This document shows positions 9,401 through 19,145 of a DNA stretch of 64,000 nucleotides, one piece after another. The DNA is from an uncultured Akkermansia sp. GTDB taxonomy: Bacteria; Verrucomicrobiota; Verrucomicrobiia; Verrucomicrobiales; Akkermansiaceae. Position numbers and translations under genes: made by a program. The notes under the pieces are model-generated. The model had not been told where the DNA came from and searched no databases. It saw only the letters and a list, made by a program, of their open reading frames with translations. The DNA lies in NCBI GenBank assembly GCA_947589295.1, contig CANQBZ010000002.1, positions 59,981 to 123,980 on the forward strand. The letters run 5' to 3'. Numbering within the stretch: position 1 is the first letter of the stretch; each line of letters opens with the position of its first letter.

Positions 9401-11089
9401 TCAACCCGGCAAGGGGAAGTTGCGATTAAATTGGCTCACCTCATCGCGCAGAGCATCGTAAGCGCCGGGAGTGGGCTGTTTTTTCTGCTCAATGAGGAGG
9501 GCGAGGCAACGGTCGATGAAGGAAGCGACCTGGCAGACATCCTGCTCTTTCATGCCACGGGTGGTGACGGCAGGAGTGCCGATGCGAATGCCGGAGGGGG
9601 TTGAAGTGCTGCCTTTATCGAAAGGAATCGCGTTTTTGTTGACGGTGATGCCGACTTGATCGAGAGCGACCTGAGCCTCGGCGCCATTGAGGCCTTTCAC
9701 ACTGAGGTCAACGAGGAAGCAATGATTATCTGTGCCGCCGGCAACGATACGGTAACCGAGCTCGGCGAGCCGGTCGGCCATAGCCTTCGCATTTTTCACA
9801 ATCTGGGCGGCATAGGTGCGGAATTCAGGTCTGAGCGCCTCGCCCAAGCAAGCGGCTTTGGCAGCGATGACGTGCATGAGAGGCCCGCCCTGCAAGCCGG
9901 GGAAAGTGGCGCTGTTGAGTTTTTTAGCCCATTTTTCCTTGCACATGACCAGCCCGCCGCGCGGCCCGCGCAAGCTCTTGTGTGTGGTGGTGGACACAAA
10001 GTCGGCGTACGGCACGGGGGAGGGATGCACGCCCGCGGCCACAAGACCGGCAATGTGCGCCATGTCCACAAACATGATGGCGCCCACCTCGTCGCAAATT
10101 TGGCGGATGCGGGCAAAGTCGATAGTGCGCGAGTAAGCGGAGGCTCCGGCGAGGATGAGCGCGGGCTTCACCTCGCGCGCTTTGGCGGCCAGAGCATCGT
10201 AGTCGATGCACTCGGTATCAGGATTGACGCCGTAGTGTTCCACTTTGTAAAGTTTGCCGGAGAAGTTGGCAAAGAAGCCGTGGGAGAGGTGTCCGCCGTG
10301 GGCCAAGTCCATGCTCAGGATGGTGTCGCCGGGCTGCAAGCAAGCCAGGTACACGCTCATGTTGGCCTGAGAGCCGGAGTGCGCCTGCACATTCACATGC
10401 TCACAGCCAAAGAGAGCTTTCGCGCGGTCAATGGCAAGCTGCTCCACTTTGTCCACCACCTCGCAGCCGCCGTACCAGCGTTTGCCGGGGTAGCCCTCGG
10501 CGTACTTGTTGGTGAGCACGGAACCCTGCGCCTCCATGACGGAGGGGGAAGCAAAGTTTTCGGAAGCAATCAGCTCAATGTTGTTGTTTTGTCGGCGGCG
10601 TTCCTCCTCGATGTAGCCGGCGAGCTCCGGGTCAGTCACGGCCAAGGGAGAACCACTTGCTTTCAGCAACCGTTGGACATGTCGGCCCCCCTCAAACTCG
10701 GCAATGAGCCATGCGTGCAGGATGTCATCCAAATCATCCGGCGTGATGAAAGCCGAGGCCAGGCACATGACATTGGCGTCGTTGTGCTGACGGGAGAGCG
10801 CGGCAATCTGCGGCGTGCGTACGAGAGTGGCCCGCACACCGCGCCAGCGGTTGGCCGCAATGCTCATTCCCAATCCGGAAAAGCAGATAAGGATGCCGCG
10901 ATCCGCCCGACCATCCACCACGCGCCGACACACCTCATTCGCATAGTCGGAGTAGTCGCAAGATTCCTTGCTCATCGTCCCCACATCCTCGACCGTATAC
11001 CCCCACTCTCTGAGCATTTCGACCGCTGCTTGCTTCAAATCCACCCCTTTGTGATCCGCCCCAATGGCTATGCTCTGTTTGGTATCCAT
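9401..11089 (-). CDS. Fusion protein: ribose-5-phosphate isomerase B (N-term) - serine hydroxymethyltransferase (C-term)
   Basis: N-term [13 protein letters not shown]...[11 protein letters not shown]...[17 protein letters not shown]...[14 protein letters not shown] (RpiB); C-term [49 protein letters not shown]...[13 protein letters not shown] (GlyA); one continuous frame. Confidence 0.93.
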   Translation of the reverse strand: MDTKQSIAIGADHKGVDLKQAAVEMLREWGYTVEDVGTMSKESCDYSDYANEVCRRVVDGRADRGILICFSGLGMSIAANRWRGVRATLVRTPQIAALSRQHNDANVMCLASAFITPDDLDDILHAWLIAEFEGGRHVQRLLKASGSPLAVTDPELAGYIEEERRRQNNNIELIASENFASPSVMEAQGSVLTNKYAEGYPGKRWYGGCEVVDKVEQLAIDRAKALFGCEHVNVQAHSGSQANMSVYLACLQPGDTILSMDLAHGGHLSHGFFANFSGKLYKVEHYGVNPDTECIDYDALAAKAREVKPALILAGASAYSRTIDFARIRQICDEVGAIMFVDMAHIAGLVAAGVHPSPVPYADFVSTTTHKSLRGPRGGLVMCKEKWAKKLNSATFPGLQGGPLMHVIAAKAACLGEALRPEFRTYAAQIVKNAKAMADRLAELGYRIVAGGTDNHCFLVDLSVKGLNGAEAQVALDQVGITVNKNAIPFDKGSTSTPSGIRIGTPAVTTRGMKEQDVCQVASFIDRCLALLIEQKKQPTPGAYDALRDEVSQFNRNFPLPG

Positions 11090-11098
11090 ACGCCCAAC

Positions 11099-11126
11099 AT
11101 TATAGGGAGCAGGCGGAAAATGTCAA
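11099..11126 (-). promoter_or_regulatory. Promoter of rpiB-glyA, predicted leaderless
   Basis: Minus strand TTGACA-16-TATAAT, only 9 nt before ATG at 11089. Confidence 0.7.
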
Positions 11127-11145
11127 CAAAAGACATCGGGGAATC

Positions 11146-11175
11146 AGGGCAAACGCACGAGAAAATGCGTTTGCC
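11146..11175. repeat. Inverted repeat GGCAAACGCA-cgagaaaa-TGCGTTTGCC
   Basis: 10-bp arms, short loop; same arms flank the ISAs1-like element near 44.75/46.05 kb and a related copy lies at 11810-11839. Confidence 0.75.
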
Positions 11176-11208
11176 ATTTACGATCCGGGGAGTCTGCAGC
11201 CGGGAATC

Positions 11209-11556
11209 GTGCTTATCGATGAGGTGGAGACGCATCTGCACCTCGAATTGCAGCGGCTTGTGATGCCCATTCTCACCTCTCTTTTCCCGAAAATACAGTT
11301 TATTGTCACCACGCATTCTCCTTTCGTTCTTTCGTCGATTGGCAATGCTGTGGCATTTGATTTGGAGAAGCACGAAGCGCTGATCGAGGGATATTTTGGA
11401 GTTCAGGACACACCGGCCGCCATCACGGGTAGACTCCGCCGTGTCCGTGAACTTATCCGGACGGGAAACAACCTCGCCGCCAAGCTTAGCTTGCTTCGTG
11501 ACTGTCCCGCCCTCCTGGAGGATTTTCGGCAGGAGACAATTTGGAATCGCTCCTAG
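11209..11556 (+). pseudogene. C-terminal fragment of an AAA/ABC-type ATPase (Walker B and H-loop region only)
   Basis: [42 protein letters not shown] is typical of AAA_15/AAA_21/OLD-like ATPases; the open frame extends upstream to about 11165 ([14 protein letters not shown]) but no P-loop half is present. Confidence 0.7.
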
Positions 11557-11858
11557 GTGGCCGGGATTGCAGCGCCAAGCAGACGGAGTCTGCCTATTGA
11601 CGATTTGCGACACGCCTGACAGACCTATGAGGAGAGCTCGCGTCAGCGCGGTTAGTAACAGCGTACGGGTAGCGCAAAGGCTCTGCCTCGGAAGAGTTTG
11701 ACCTGATCGGGGAATGACGAACTGGAATGATGCGGGCTTGAGCGTGAGCTCGCGCAGCAAACGAGGGAGCGGAGCCGTCCTCCAGGCCTTGCCGACGAGC
11801 ATTCGCAGTGGCAGACGCATTTTCTCATGCACTTGTCCCGTGGAGATAGGCGAAAACA

Positions 11859-11887
11859 TTGACAAAATCGGGAGGTACGGTTATGCT
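11859..11887 (+). promoter_or_regulatory. Promoter of znuA-like gene, predicted leaderless
   Basis: TTGACA-17-TATGCT, 6 nt before ATG 11894. Confidence 0.65.
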
Positions 11888-11893
11888 CAGGCC

Positions 11894-12760
11894 ATGCGTT
11901 TTATCATGCTCATAGCGCTGTTTGCCGCCCAGATTGCGTGGGGGGGAGCTGTGCGCGTGGCAAGCCTGCACCCGCTGCTCAGTGAAATGGCCCGGCGCGT
12001 GGGCGGAGAGGATGTGGAGGTTGTGGACTTGTTCCCACCGCATGGTGAACTGCACCGTTTTGAACCCGGCGCGCAGGAGCTGGCGGCGGCGGTGCGGAGT
12101 CGGCTGATCCTGGCCTGCGGCAAGGGAGTGGAGCCGTACTTGGGAGCGCTGCGCGAGGTTTTTTCCGCGGCCAACCCGCCGGTGCGCGTGCTGGAGCTGG
12201 GAGACGCGGCGCCGGAGGTGATGACCCCTGAGGGCAGCCTTGATCCGCACTGGTGGAATGCACCGGAGAACATGAAACGGGCCGCTTTTGGGCTGGCCCT
12301 GGCCCTGTCGGAAGAATTGCCGGAGCAACAAGAAGCGATCCGCGCACGACTGACAGCCTATGCGCAGGCTATGGACGAACTTACTCGCGAGGCACGACTG
12401 GCGCTGGCTCATGTGCCGGAGGAGCGCCGCACGCTTGTGACCGAGCATGCCGCCATGTGCCATTTTTGTGCGGCGTTTCGTTTGCATCCCATCGCGGTGC
12501 AAGGAGCGGCAGCAGAGGGCGAAGGGGATATGGCGAGCGTAGCGCAGTTGACCCGCGAGCTGAGGCGGCGGGGGGTGCGGCGAGTGTACGCCGAGCTGCG
12601 CGAGGCTCCGCGTTTTTTGCAGAATATAGCGGCGGCTGCCGGCGCCGAAGTGGGGGAACTCTCCATGGATGGAGTAGCGCCCGGCCAGCCGACGTACGAA
12701 ACCCTGTTTCGCAACAACCTGCGCGCCGTGTGCGAAGGATTTTTGTGTGAAAAGAAATGA
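11894..12760 (+). CDS. znuA: Metal (Zn/Mn) ABC transporter substrate-binding protein
   Basis: Signal peptide MRFIMLIALFAAQIAWG; RVASLHPLLSEMARRVGGEDVEVVDLFPPHGELHRFEPGAQE; followed by ATPase and permease. Confidence 0.8.
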   Translation: MRFIMLIALFAAQIAWGGAVRVASLHPLLSEMARRVGGEDVEVVDLFPPHGELHRFEPGAQELAAAVRSRLILACGKGVEPYLGALREVFSAANPPVRVLELGDAAPEVMTPEGSLDPHWWNAPENMKRAAFGLALALSEELPEQQEAIRARLTAYAQAMDELTREARLALAHVPEERRTLVTEHAAMCHFCAAFRLHPIAVQGAAAEGEGDMASVAQLTRELRRRGVRRVYAELREAPRFLQNIAAAAGAEVGELSMDGVAPGQPTYETLFRNNLRAVCEGFLCEKK

Positions 12761-13206
12761 CGATGAACCACCCCATTGCTGTGATAGGCTACACCCTGCT
12801 GGGAGTGATGGCGGCGGGGGCGCCGCTGATCTACTTCGCAAAGGGGCCAACGCCCGAAGCGGAACAAAAGCCGACAGACGTTCCGAGGGAAATCACTGCG
12901 CCCACCCCCGTGCTGGTGCGTTACGCGGACCAACCCGTGGAAATCTGCATACGCCGCACGGGCAAAGAGCTGCTGCGGCTCAAACCTGATCGCAGTGGGA
13001 CGTGGTACGGCACGCTTTCGTTGCCCGTGATCTCGCCGGGGAGAACGCTGGAGCTCGAGGTGCAGACACGGTGGCCCGGCGCGCCCACCACCAACCAGGC
13101 CGTTACCCTGGAAATCATGCCCGCAGGACTGCGCACAAGCGCCGACACGCAGTGGAGCCACAGCGGCGAGAGCGAGTTGCACACCACTTTCATCTTCCGA
13201 TGGTAA
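12757..13206 (+). CDS. Hypothetical membrane-anchored protein within the metal-transport operon
   Basis: N-terminal hydrophobic segment; overlaps the stop of the upstream gene and the start of the downstream gene. Confidence 0.7.
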   Translation: MTMNHPIAVIGYTLLGVMAAGAPLIYFAKGPTPEAEQKPTDVPREITAPTPVLVRYADQPVEICIRRTGKELLRLKPDRSGTWYGTLSLPVISPGRTLELEVQTRWPGAPTTNQAVTLEIMPAGLRTSADTQWSHSGESELHTTFIFRW

Positions 13207-13964
13207 GCCCAGAAGACCACATTTGCTGGGGAGCGGCCAACCCCAACCACCACCCGCACGAGCTGCAGGTGCGCGAGCTGAGCGCCGCCTACCCCCGGGC
13301 CGCCCAACCGACGCTCGACAGACTGCACTTCAGCATCCACTGCGGGCACACGCTGGCAGTGATGGGGCCCAACGGAGCGGGCAAATCCACGCTGCTCAAT
13401 GTGCTGGCGGGATTGATGGGCACGATGAACGGCGAAGTGCTTTGGGATGGCAGAGCGCTGCACCACACGCGGCGCGAGGTGGCCTGGCTCCCGCAGCGCA
13501 GCCAGGTGGACCTTTCCTTCCCCATCACCGTGCGCGAGCTGGTGGAGATGGGTCGCTACCCCGCGCTCGGTCCCTGGCGGGCAGCGGGTGAGCACGATGC
13601 GCTCATGGTCGATAAGGCCATGCACACGCTGCACATCGCCGATTTGCAGCGCCGACAGATACGCGAACTTTCCGGCGGGCAGCTGCAACGCGTTTTCCTG
13701 GCGCGAGCGCTGGCGCAAGAGGCGCATATCCTGCTGCTGGACGAGCCCTTCACCGGGCTGGATGCTCCGGGCGCGGGCGCACTGGGCGAGCTGCTGGGCG
13801 AGCTTGCACACGAAGGGCGATTGGTCATCGCGAGTTACCACGATGTGGACCATGCCGCGAGCTACTTCGACTACGCACTTCTGCTACGCAAGGGGAAGCA
13901 GATGGGCTTCGGCCCCTGCGCGCAGACGCTCACTCGGGAAAATCTTCAGTGCACGTACTCATGA
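13200..13964 (+). CDS. znuC: Metal ABC transporter ATP-binding protein
   Basis: Walker A GPNGAGKST, signature LSGGQLQRV, Walker B ILLLDEPF. Confidence 0.88.
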   Translation: MVSPEDHICWGAANPNHHPHELQVRELSAAYPRAAQPTLDRLHFSIHCGHTLAVMGPNGAGKSTLLNVLAGLMGTMNGEVLWDGRALHHTRREVAWLPQRSQVDLSFPITVRELVEMGRYPALGPWRAAGEHDALMVDKAMHTLHIADLQRRQIRELSGGQLQRVFLARALAQEAHILLLDEPFTGLDAPGAGALGELLGELAHEGRLVIASYHDVDHAASYFDYALLLRKGKQMGFGPCAQTLTRENLQCTYS

Positions 13965-14779
13965 AGGACTTTCTCCAGTATCTGGCCGAACCCATTGCGC
14001 TGCGCACGCTATGGGCCTGTGCCGTGATCGGCTTTGTGGATGGTTATGTGAGCGCGCTGGTGGTGCTGAGGCGCTCGTCCCTGCAAATTGGTGCGGTGAG
14101 CTGCGCGCTGCTGCCCGGCATAGCCGTGGGCATCCTGCTTTTCGGGCTGGGACAATGGAGCGCCCTGGCAGGAGCAGTGGTGGCGGGACTGCTGGTGGGA
14201 CTCAGCTCACTTTTTGTGGCGCGCAGCACAGTGCTGCACCACGATGCCGCGCTCTCGATCATTCACTCCGCCGCCTTTGCGCTCGGTTACGTTATTCTCG
14301 TACGCCTCGGTCTGCAACAGAGGGTGGATGACTGGCTCTTCGGCAACATCATGAGCATGAGCTTTGCCGATCTCTGCATAGCCTACGGCATTGGCGCCAC
14401 GGCCCTGCTTGGACTCACCCTCTTCCAACGACCGCTACTGCTCTGGCTCTTTGACGCGCGCACTGCGACCAGTCTTGGACTGCCGACCCGCGGCATCAGC
14501 TACGCTGTGTACGCTCTCATTGTGATGGCGCTTGTTTCCTCCCTCCAGGCAGTTGGGGCGTTGCTCACGCTGGGACTACTGGTGGCGCCCGGTGGAATTA
14601 TGCGCCTGCTCAGCAACCGAGCTTCCACGATGTTTTGGGGCGGTGGTTGCATAGGAGCCGGGTGCTCCGTGCTGGCCTTCTTCATCTCTTACCCGCTGAA
14701 TCTGCACTTGGGCGCCACTATCATCTTGCTGCTTGGCGTCGTGTTCTGTGTGGCTTGGTTTTTCGGGAAGAGGAAGTAA
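13961..14779 (+). CDS. znuB: Metal ABC transporter permease
   Basis: Multi-TM ABC-3 family protein (GFVDGYVSALVVLRRSSLQIGAVSCALLPGIAVG...). Confidence 0.83.
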   Translation: MKDFLQYLAEPIALRTLWACAVIGFVDGYVSALVVLRRSSLQIGAVSCALLPGIAVGILLFGLGQWSALAGAVVAGLLVGLSSLFVARSTVLHHDAALSIIHSAAFALGYVILVRLGLQQRVDDWLFGNIMSMSFADLCIAYGIGATALLGLTLFQRPLLLWLFDARTATSLGLPTRGISYAVYALIVMALVSSLQAVGALLTLGLLVAPGGIMRLLSNRASTMFWGGGCIGAGCSVLAFFISYPLNLHLGATIILLLGVVFCVAWFFGKRK

Positions 14780-15325
14780 TCAGAGCGGACAGTAGCAAAT
14801 GCGCAAAGGGATGGAGAGAATTCCCGCCGCATGCAAGTCGGCCATCGTGGAGCAAAAGGTGCGCCAAGCGGCTGCATCCGGGGTGGAAATGCAGCCTTCC
14901 GACCCATAACGCTCCGCAAAATGAAGCATCAGAAATGTGCGACCGGCGCCGGGCGGATCCGGCACGCGAAAACCGCGAAGATTGCCGGTTCGTTCGGTGC
15001 CCAGCCTGGTGCTGCCGATATCCGGGAAGCAGGTATCGGGGAAATCGGCAGGATTGTAGGCGCCCCAAGCTGCGTTCGCCGGGAAGAGCCCCGCCCGGGC
15101 AAAGGGACTGTTCGCGCTCATCCAACCGCCCGTTTGCACAGACATTTCGAGCAGCAAACGGTGCAACAAAGCGGAGCGCAAACGCAGCACGCCGAGCCGC
15201 ACGCAACCGGAGGCGCACAGGGAGTTGCGCTGTTCCTCGCGCCGTACGGGGGCAGCTCCCACGGCGTAGAAAACAACCTCTGCATGAGGAGAAGCGTTGT
15301 GGAGCGCGGCAGCCGACATGGGCAT
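14780..15325 (-). CDS. Hypothetical protein with L,D-transpeptidase-like H...GSxGCI motif
   Basis: C-term LMLHFAERYGSEGCISTPDA resembles the YkuD-type signature; downstream of the dynamin-like gene. Confidence 0.5.
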   Translation of the reverse strand: MPMSAAALHNASPHAEVVFYAVGAAPVRREEQRNSLCASGCVRLGVLRLRSALLHRLLLEMSVQTGGWMSANSPFARAGLFPANAAWGAYNPADFPDTCFPDIGSTRLGTERTGNLRGFRVPDPPGAGRTFLMLHFAERYGSEGCISTPDAAAWRTFCSTMADLHAAGILSIPLRICYCPL

Positions 15326-15338
15326 GAGGGATGCGGAT

Positions 15339-17237
15339 TTATTGCAGGGCCTTGAGACGGCGCGCGGTGAGCAGCGTGGGCGCCAGGCTTTTGCGCAGCG
15401 TATTCACCATCTCGATATCCGCCTGAGCGGTGGCAATGCTGCGCCCAATTTGCTCGGATTGCTCAAAACCCTCCAGCTCCGCAAGCAGGCATGTCTCCAG
15501 CGCGGCAATGCGGCTCGATACAAAGCGATCCAGAGCCTCGCCAACCTTCTTTTTCCACGCCTCCAGACGAGCGGCTATGTTTTCGCGACCGACACGACGC
15601 CACTCCGGGACCGTTTTGTTGTAGCTGCAGGAGCGGTTGATCATACCCAGGAACGTGGTTTCTCGCAGCGCTCCCAGAGGGATGGGGCTGCAATCCAGCG
15701 GCACGTGCTCCCATGCGTTGAGCACGGCCTTCACATAATCTTTCTCAATTTCTGCGGCCGAGCGGCGTTTGAGGATATCTGCACATTGAGCAATTTTCTC
15801 CTTTTCCAACTCGGTGAGCTCGCAGATTTTAGCGGGGGAGAGCACATGCGTTTCCTGCTCGGCAGCCAAGTCTCCCAAGTCGTTTTCGGCCTTGGCACGG
15901 ATACGGTTGAGCGGCTGAGCGAGCATATCATGCGTCATCCAATCCGGGGGGAAATAGCCATCCACCGCTAAGTCGAGAATGGCATCCAGGCGAGTGTTGA
16001 GGGTCTGCCGCGCCTGGTCCGCCAAATAACCACAGCGCAGGCGACCTTCGTGCAGATTGCTGCTTTCAATGGATTCGCGCAGGCGAGCAGCGTCCATAAG
16101 GCGATGCACCGATGCTTGGATTTCGTGCACATGAGAGATGTGGGAGCGGCTTTGCGCAGAGAAGTTTTTAAGACGCAGGTCAAGTCCCTCCAGAGTTTTG
16201 AGCAAGTAATCCGCCGAGTTGCGCCGCAGCGTGATCTCCGGGTGACTCAAGTCGGCAAGCACCTCCTCTTCTAACGTATCAAGATTGGAATCGCGGCGCG
16301 AGGGGGTATCGGCCGAATCGGGGGGAAGGCCCTTCTCCTGGCAACGCAAATCAAGCTGCCACCAGGCCAGGCCGGCGTTGACCCACGAGCCCGGAATGAC
16401 TTTGCGAATAAAGTCGCCGAGCTGTTTTTGAGTGGTGACTTGCTGAACTTGCTGCTGTTGCTCCTGATCGGCCGGCGAGAGCCAGAATTGGGCCTCGATG
16501 CGATTCTGCACCACACGAATGGGGCGCTGCGAGCGCTCCATGGCAGCGCGGAGGTAGTCGCGCGTGTCCGGTGTGAGCGCGGCGAACGAACTCTGCACCA
16601 GCAAGAAATAGTCTGCGTTTTCATTCATCCACTCGTGCAGCTCCTCATCGTGCCAGTTGGAGGTGAGGCCATCCATGCCGGGCATGTCGATGATGCCGAT
16701 ACCTGCTTGAAGGAGGCGGGCAGAGGGTTCTACCAGGAAAATGGCAGCGCAGCCGGCGCTGGTGTGACCCTGGGCCCAAGCATCCAAATTTGCCTGGGTG
16801 ATGTTACGGCGATCCACGGAGATTTTTTCATGGAACTCGGGAGGGGCAATATGGCGCAGGTAGTCAATCACCAGCTCAAAGAGGTCCTGCTCGCTCAGAG
16901 AATCCGCCGCCAGCGGGGAAAAGAGTTCCATGCGCTCAGTGCCGTCATCGCTCGCCAGGATAATCATGGGAAGGCGCGTGGTTTCCACCCCCAATTTGGT
17001 AGCGCAGAGATTGCGACGAGTCAGGCAGTTGGTGAGTGTGGATTTGCCGCTCTTCACCGAGCCGATCGTAGCCATGAGCAGCAACTTGGATTCAAAACGC
17101 GCCAGACTGCGCCTCACCTCCTTGCTCCCGCGCGTCAGCACCGCACGCAGCTCGGGACTCGCTTCGCGCACGCCCTCTATCTTGTCGGCATACCCTCGCG
17201 CTTCCTCGCACAGGGCATTGAGTTGCTCATCCATCAT
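15339..17237 (-). CDS. Dynamin-like GTPase family protein
   Basis: P-loop GSVKSGKSTLTN, ETTRLPMI, IIDMPGMDG; 632 aa. Confidence 0.82.
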   Translation of the reverse strand: MMDEQLNALCEEARGYADKIEGVREASPELRAVLTRGSKEVRRSLARFESKLLLMATIGSVKSGKSTLTNCLTRRNLCATKLGVETTRLPMIILASDDGTERMELFSPLAADSLSEQDLFELVIDYLRHIAPPEFHEKISVDRRNITQANLDAWAQGHTSAGCAAIFLVEPSARLLQAGIGIIDMPGMDGLTSNWHDEELHEWMNENADYFLLVQSSFAALTPDTRDYLRAAMERSQRPIRVVQNRIEAQFWLSPADQEQQQQVQQVTTQKQLGDFIRKVIPGSWVNAGLAWWQLDLRCQEKGLPPDSADTPSRRDSNLDTLEEEVLADLSHPEITLRRNSADYLLKTLEGLDLRLKNFSAQSRSHISHVHEIQASVHRLMDAARLRESIESSNLHEGRLRCGYLADQARQTLNTRLDAILDLAVDGYFPPDWMTHDMLAQPLNRIRAKAENDLGDLAAEQETHVLSPAKICELTELEKEKIAQCADILKRRSAAEIEKDYVKAVLNAWEHVPLDCSPIPLGALRETTFLGMINRSCSYNKTVPEWRRVGRENIAARLEAWKKKVGEALDRFVSSRIAALETCLLAELEGFEQSEQIGRSIATAQADIEMVNTLRKSLAPTLLTARRLKALQ

Positions 17238-17244
17238 GCCTGCA

Positions 17245-17273
17245 AGGATAGAGCATCAGCACCGGTATGTCAA
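17245..17273 (-). promoter_or_regulatory. Promoter of dynamin-like gene, predicted leaderless
   Basis: Minus strand TTGACA-17-TATCCT, 7 nt before ATG 17237. Confidence 0.65.
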
Positions 17274-17387
17274 GAGAATGTGCGAGATAGAGGAGTGCGA
17301 TGGAGCGAAGTTGGAAATGCGACTCGCACCCGGGCGCGCCAAGGCGTCAGCCGGACGGGGCGGCCATTGCCCACGACAAACGTCTGT

Positions 17388-18446
17388 TCACGGAGCATCG
17401 AGTTCTCGCCTGTGGGGAGGGAGAATGCCCAGTTGCAAGGCATTGGTGACATAAGCACACGAACGGGCATAAGCGGGCTCTGCGAATGCGTACGAACCGC
17501 CTGCGCCGGCATGACCAAACCCACCCCTACCGAATAAAACAACAGGTTCGCACATGGCGCCGCAGCTGAAGGCTGTGTGGCAGAGAAGTGTGAGGTCCTG
17601 CCCGGAAATCACCGGGTGAGACATCCACCCGAGCACCTGAGGGGAGAAGGGCGAGTCGGGAAGCTGCCCGAGCAATGCCTGGTAAAACAGCGCCAGCCCG
17701 CGCGCCGAAGCGATGCCGCCGCGCGCAGGGCAGGCGCAGGAGAGGCCGAAAGGGGTGTTCATGTGACGCGGGGAGGGCAGACCGGTCACGCAGTTGAAAG
17801 CACGATAAACCGACGAGGAAGGATCGAAGTATGCGCGGTAAAAGGGGGTATCCGGCAGGCGTCCATGGACACGCGGGGGCTGTAGAACGGCCACGCGTTC
17901 GGCGAGATGCAGAGGGAGGCCGATGTAGAAGTCAAGCCCGAGCGGGCGACGCACGCGCTTTTCCCAAAAGTCGGCGATGCGCATGCCGGTGAGGGCACGC
18001 ATGAAGATATCGAGCATGGGGCCGAGGGTGTGCGGATGGTAGCCATGCTGCGGCGGCGCCCACAGCGGCAAGCTGCGCTCCACTACCGCGCGGCAGGCTT
18101 CTAAATCATCAATAGGGGCAGATTCGCCCCAGGCAGCGAGACCGACTTGATGCGAAAGCAGGTGCTCGACAGTGCAATGCGGCGCGGGGAAATGCGGCCA
18201 AAGTTCGCCGAGCTGGAGAGCCGGGCTGCTCCCCTGCTCTTCCAGCGCTTGTAAGAAGCACGCAGCAGCTGCCGCTTTGGTGGCAGAGAAGACAGGTACG
18301 AGAGTCGAATCAGTCCACGGCACGCCGGGGGCCTGCTCCCCGCGCACGCTGGAGCGTACTATTTGCCCGGCGCAACAGATGCACACTGCCTCGCCCGCAC
18401 CGCGGCGCGGCGCACCGGGAGACGAAGGCTGGACAGGCGCATTCAT
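17388..18446 (-). CDS. Serine hydrolase, beta-lactamase family (class C/esterase-like)
   Basis: SATK (SxxK) motif, LLSHQVGLAAWG context. Confidence 0.75.
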   Translation of the reverse strand: MNAPVQPSSPGAPRRGAGEAVCICCAGQIVRSSVRGEQAPGVPWTDSTLVPVFSATKAAAAACFLQALEEQGSSPALQLGELWPHFPAPHCTVEHLLSHQVGLAAWGESAPIDDLEACRAVVERSLPLWAPPQHGYHPHTLGPMLDIFMRALTGMRIADFWEKRVRRPLGLDFYIGLPLHLAERVAVLQPPRVHGRLPDTPFYRAYFDPSSSVYRAFNCVTGLPSPRHMNTPFGLSCACPARGGIASARGLALFYQALLGQLPDSPFSPQVLGWMSHPVISGQDLTLLCHTAFSCGAMCEPVVLFGRGGFGHAGAGGSYAFAEPAYARSCAYVTNALQLGILPPHRRELDAP

Positions 18447-19102
18447 GGCAAACGGCGGATGGCTGATACGCGCAGCACGCCCTGCGATACGGTGAAGTCG
18501 AGTTCACAGGGGGTGAAAACCATGTGGTACACCCGGTCGGGATCATCTTGGTAGGCGGGACGCGGGTCCTGGGCCAGAGATTCACAAAGAGCCTCCCGGT
18601 AGCCCGGTGGAAGGTCCTGCGGCAAACGCTCGGGCAACTCAACAGCGAGCAGAGCGCGAGGAACGCTGTCCACAAAACCGGAGCTCGCGCCGGGAATGCT
18701 GTCAGCATATGGCAGGTAGGGCTTGATATCGTAAATGGGGGTGCCATTCACCAAATCCGCCCCGGCGATACGCAGCAGGGGCCCTGGCTCCACTGCCAAA
18801 AGCCGCACGGCGGACAGCCCGATGGGATTTGGGCGAAAAGGCGAACGCGAGGCAAAGACGCCCATGCGCGTATTTCCCCCAAGCCTCGGCGGGCGCACAG
18901 TGGGATGCACATGCCCCGCTTCCACTTCGTGAAATCCCCAAATGAGCCAAATGTGCGAAAAACTCTCCAAACCGCGTACGTGCTCGTGGGTGATCTGGGG
19001 AGTGAAGACGATGCTCGCCTGTGCATGCGGGGCGAGACCGCTCTGGCGCGGCACGCCGAATTTTTCTGCATACGGCGAACGAATGTGAGCGATGGGCTGC
19101 AT
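18443..19102 (-). CDS. trmO: tRNA (N6-threonylcarbamoyladenosine(37)-N6)-methyltransferase TrmO-like
   Basis: PIAHIRSPYAEKFGVPRQSGL...FSHIWLIWGFHE...GVFASRSPFRPNPIGLSAVRL. Confidence 0.88.
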   Translation of the reverse strand: MQPIAHIRSPYAEKFGVPRQSGLAPHAQASIVFTPQITHEHVRGLESFSHIWLIWGFHEVEAGHVHPTVRPPRLGGNTRMGVFASRSPFRPNPIGLSAVRLLAVEPGPLLRIAGADLVNGTPIYDIKPYLPYADSIPGASSGFVDSVPRALLAVELPERLPQDLPPGYREALCESLAQDPRPAYQDDPDRVYHMVFTPCELDFTVSQGVLRVSAIRRLP

Positions 19103-19145
19103 GTTTTGGAGGGGAAGTGTCACCCGTCGCCGGGTCAGGTATGCT

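Noticed and set aside
9656-11263. 535-aa plus-strand ORF
   Set aside because: Fully antisense to the well-supported rpiB-glyA gene; no recognisable motifs.
11068-11865. 265-aa minus-strand ORF across the rpiB-znuA region
   Set aside because: Overlaps the ATPase remnant, both palindromes and promoters; more likely a chance ORF, although the sequence 11557-11809 remains unexplained.
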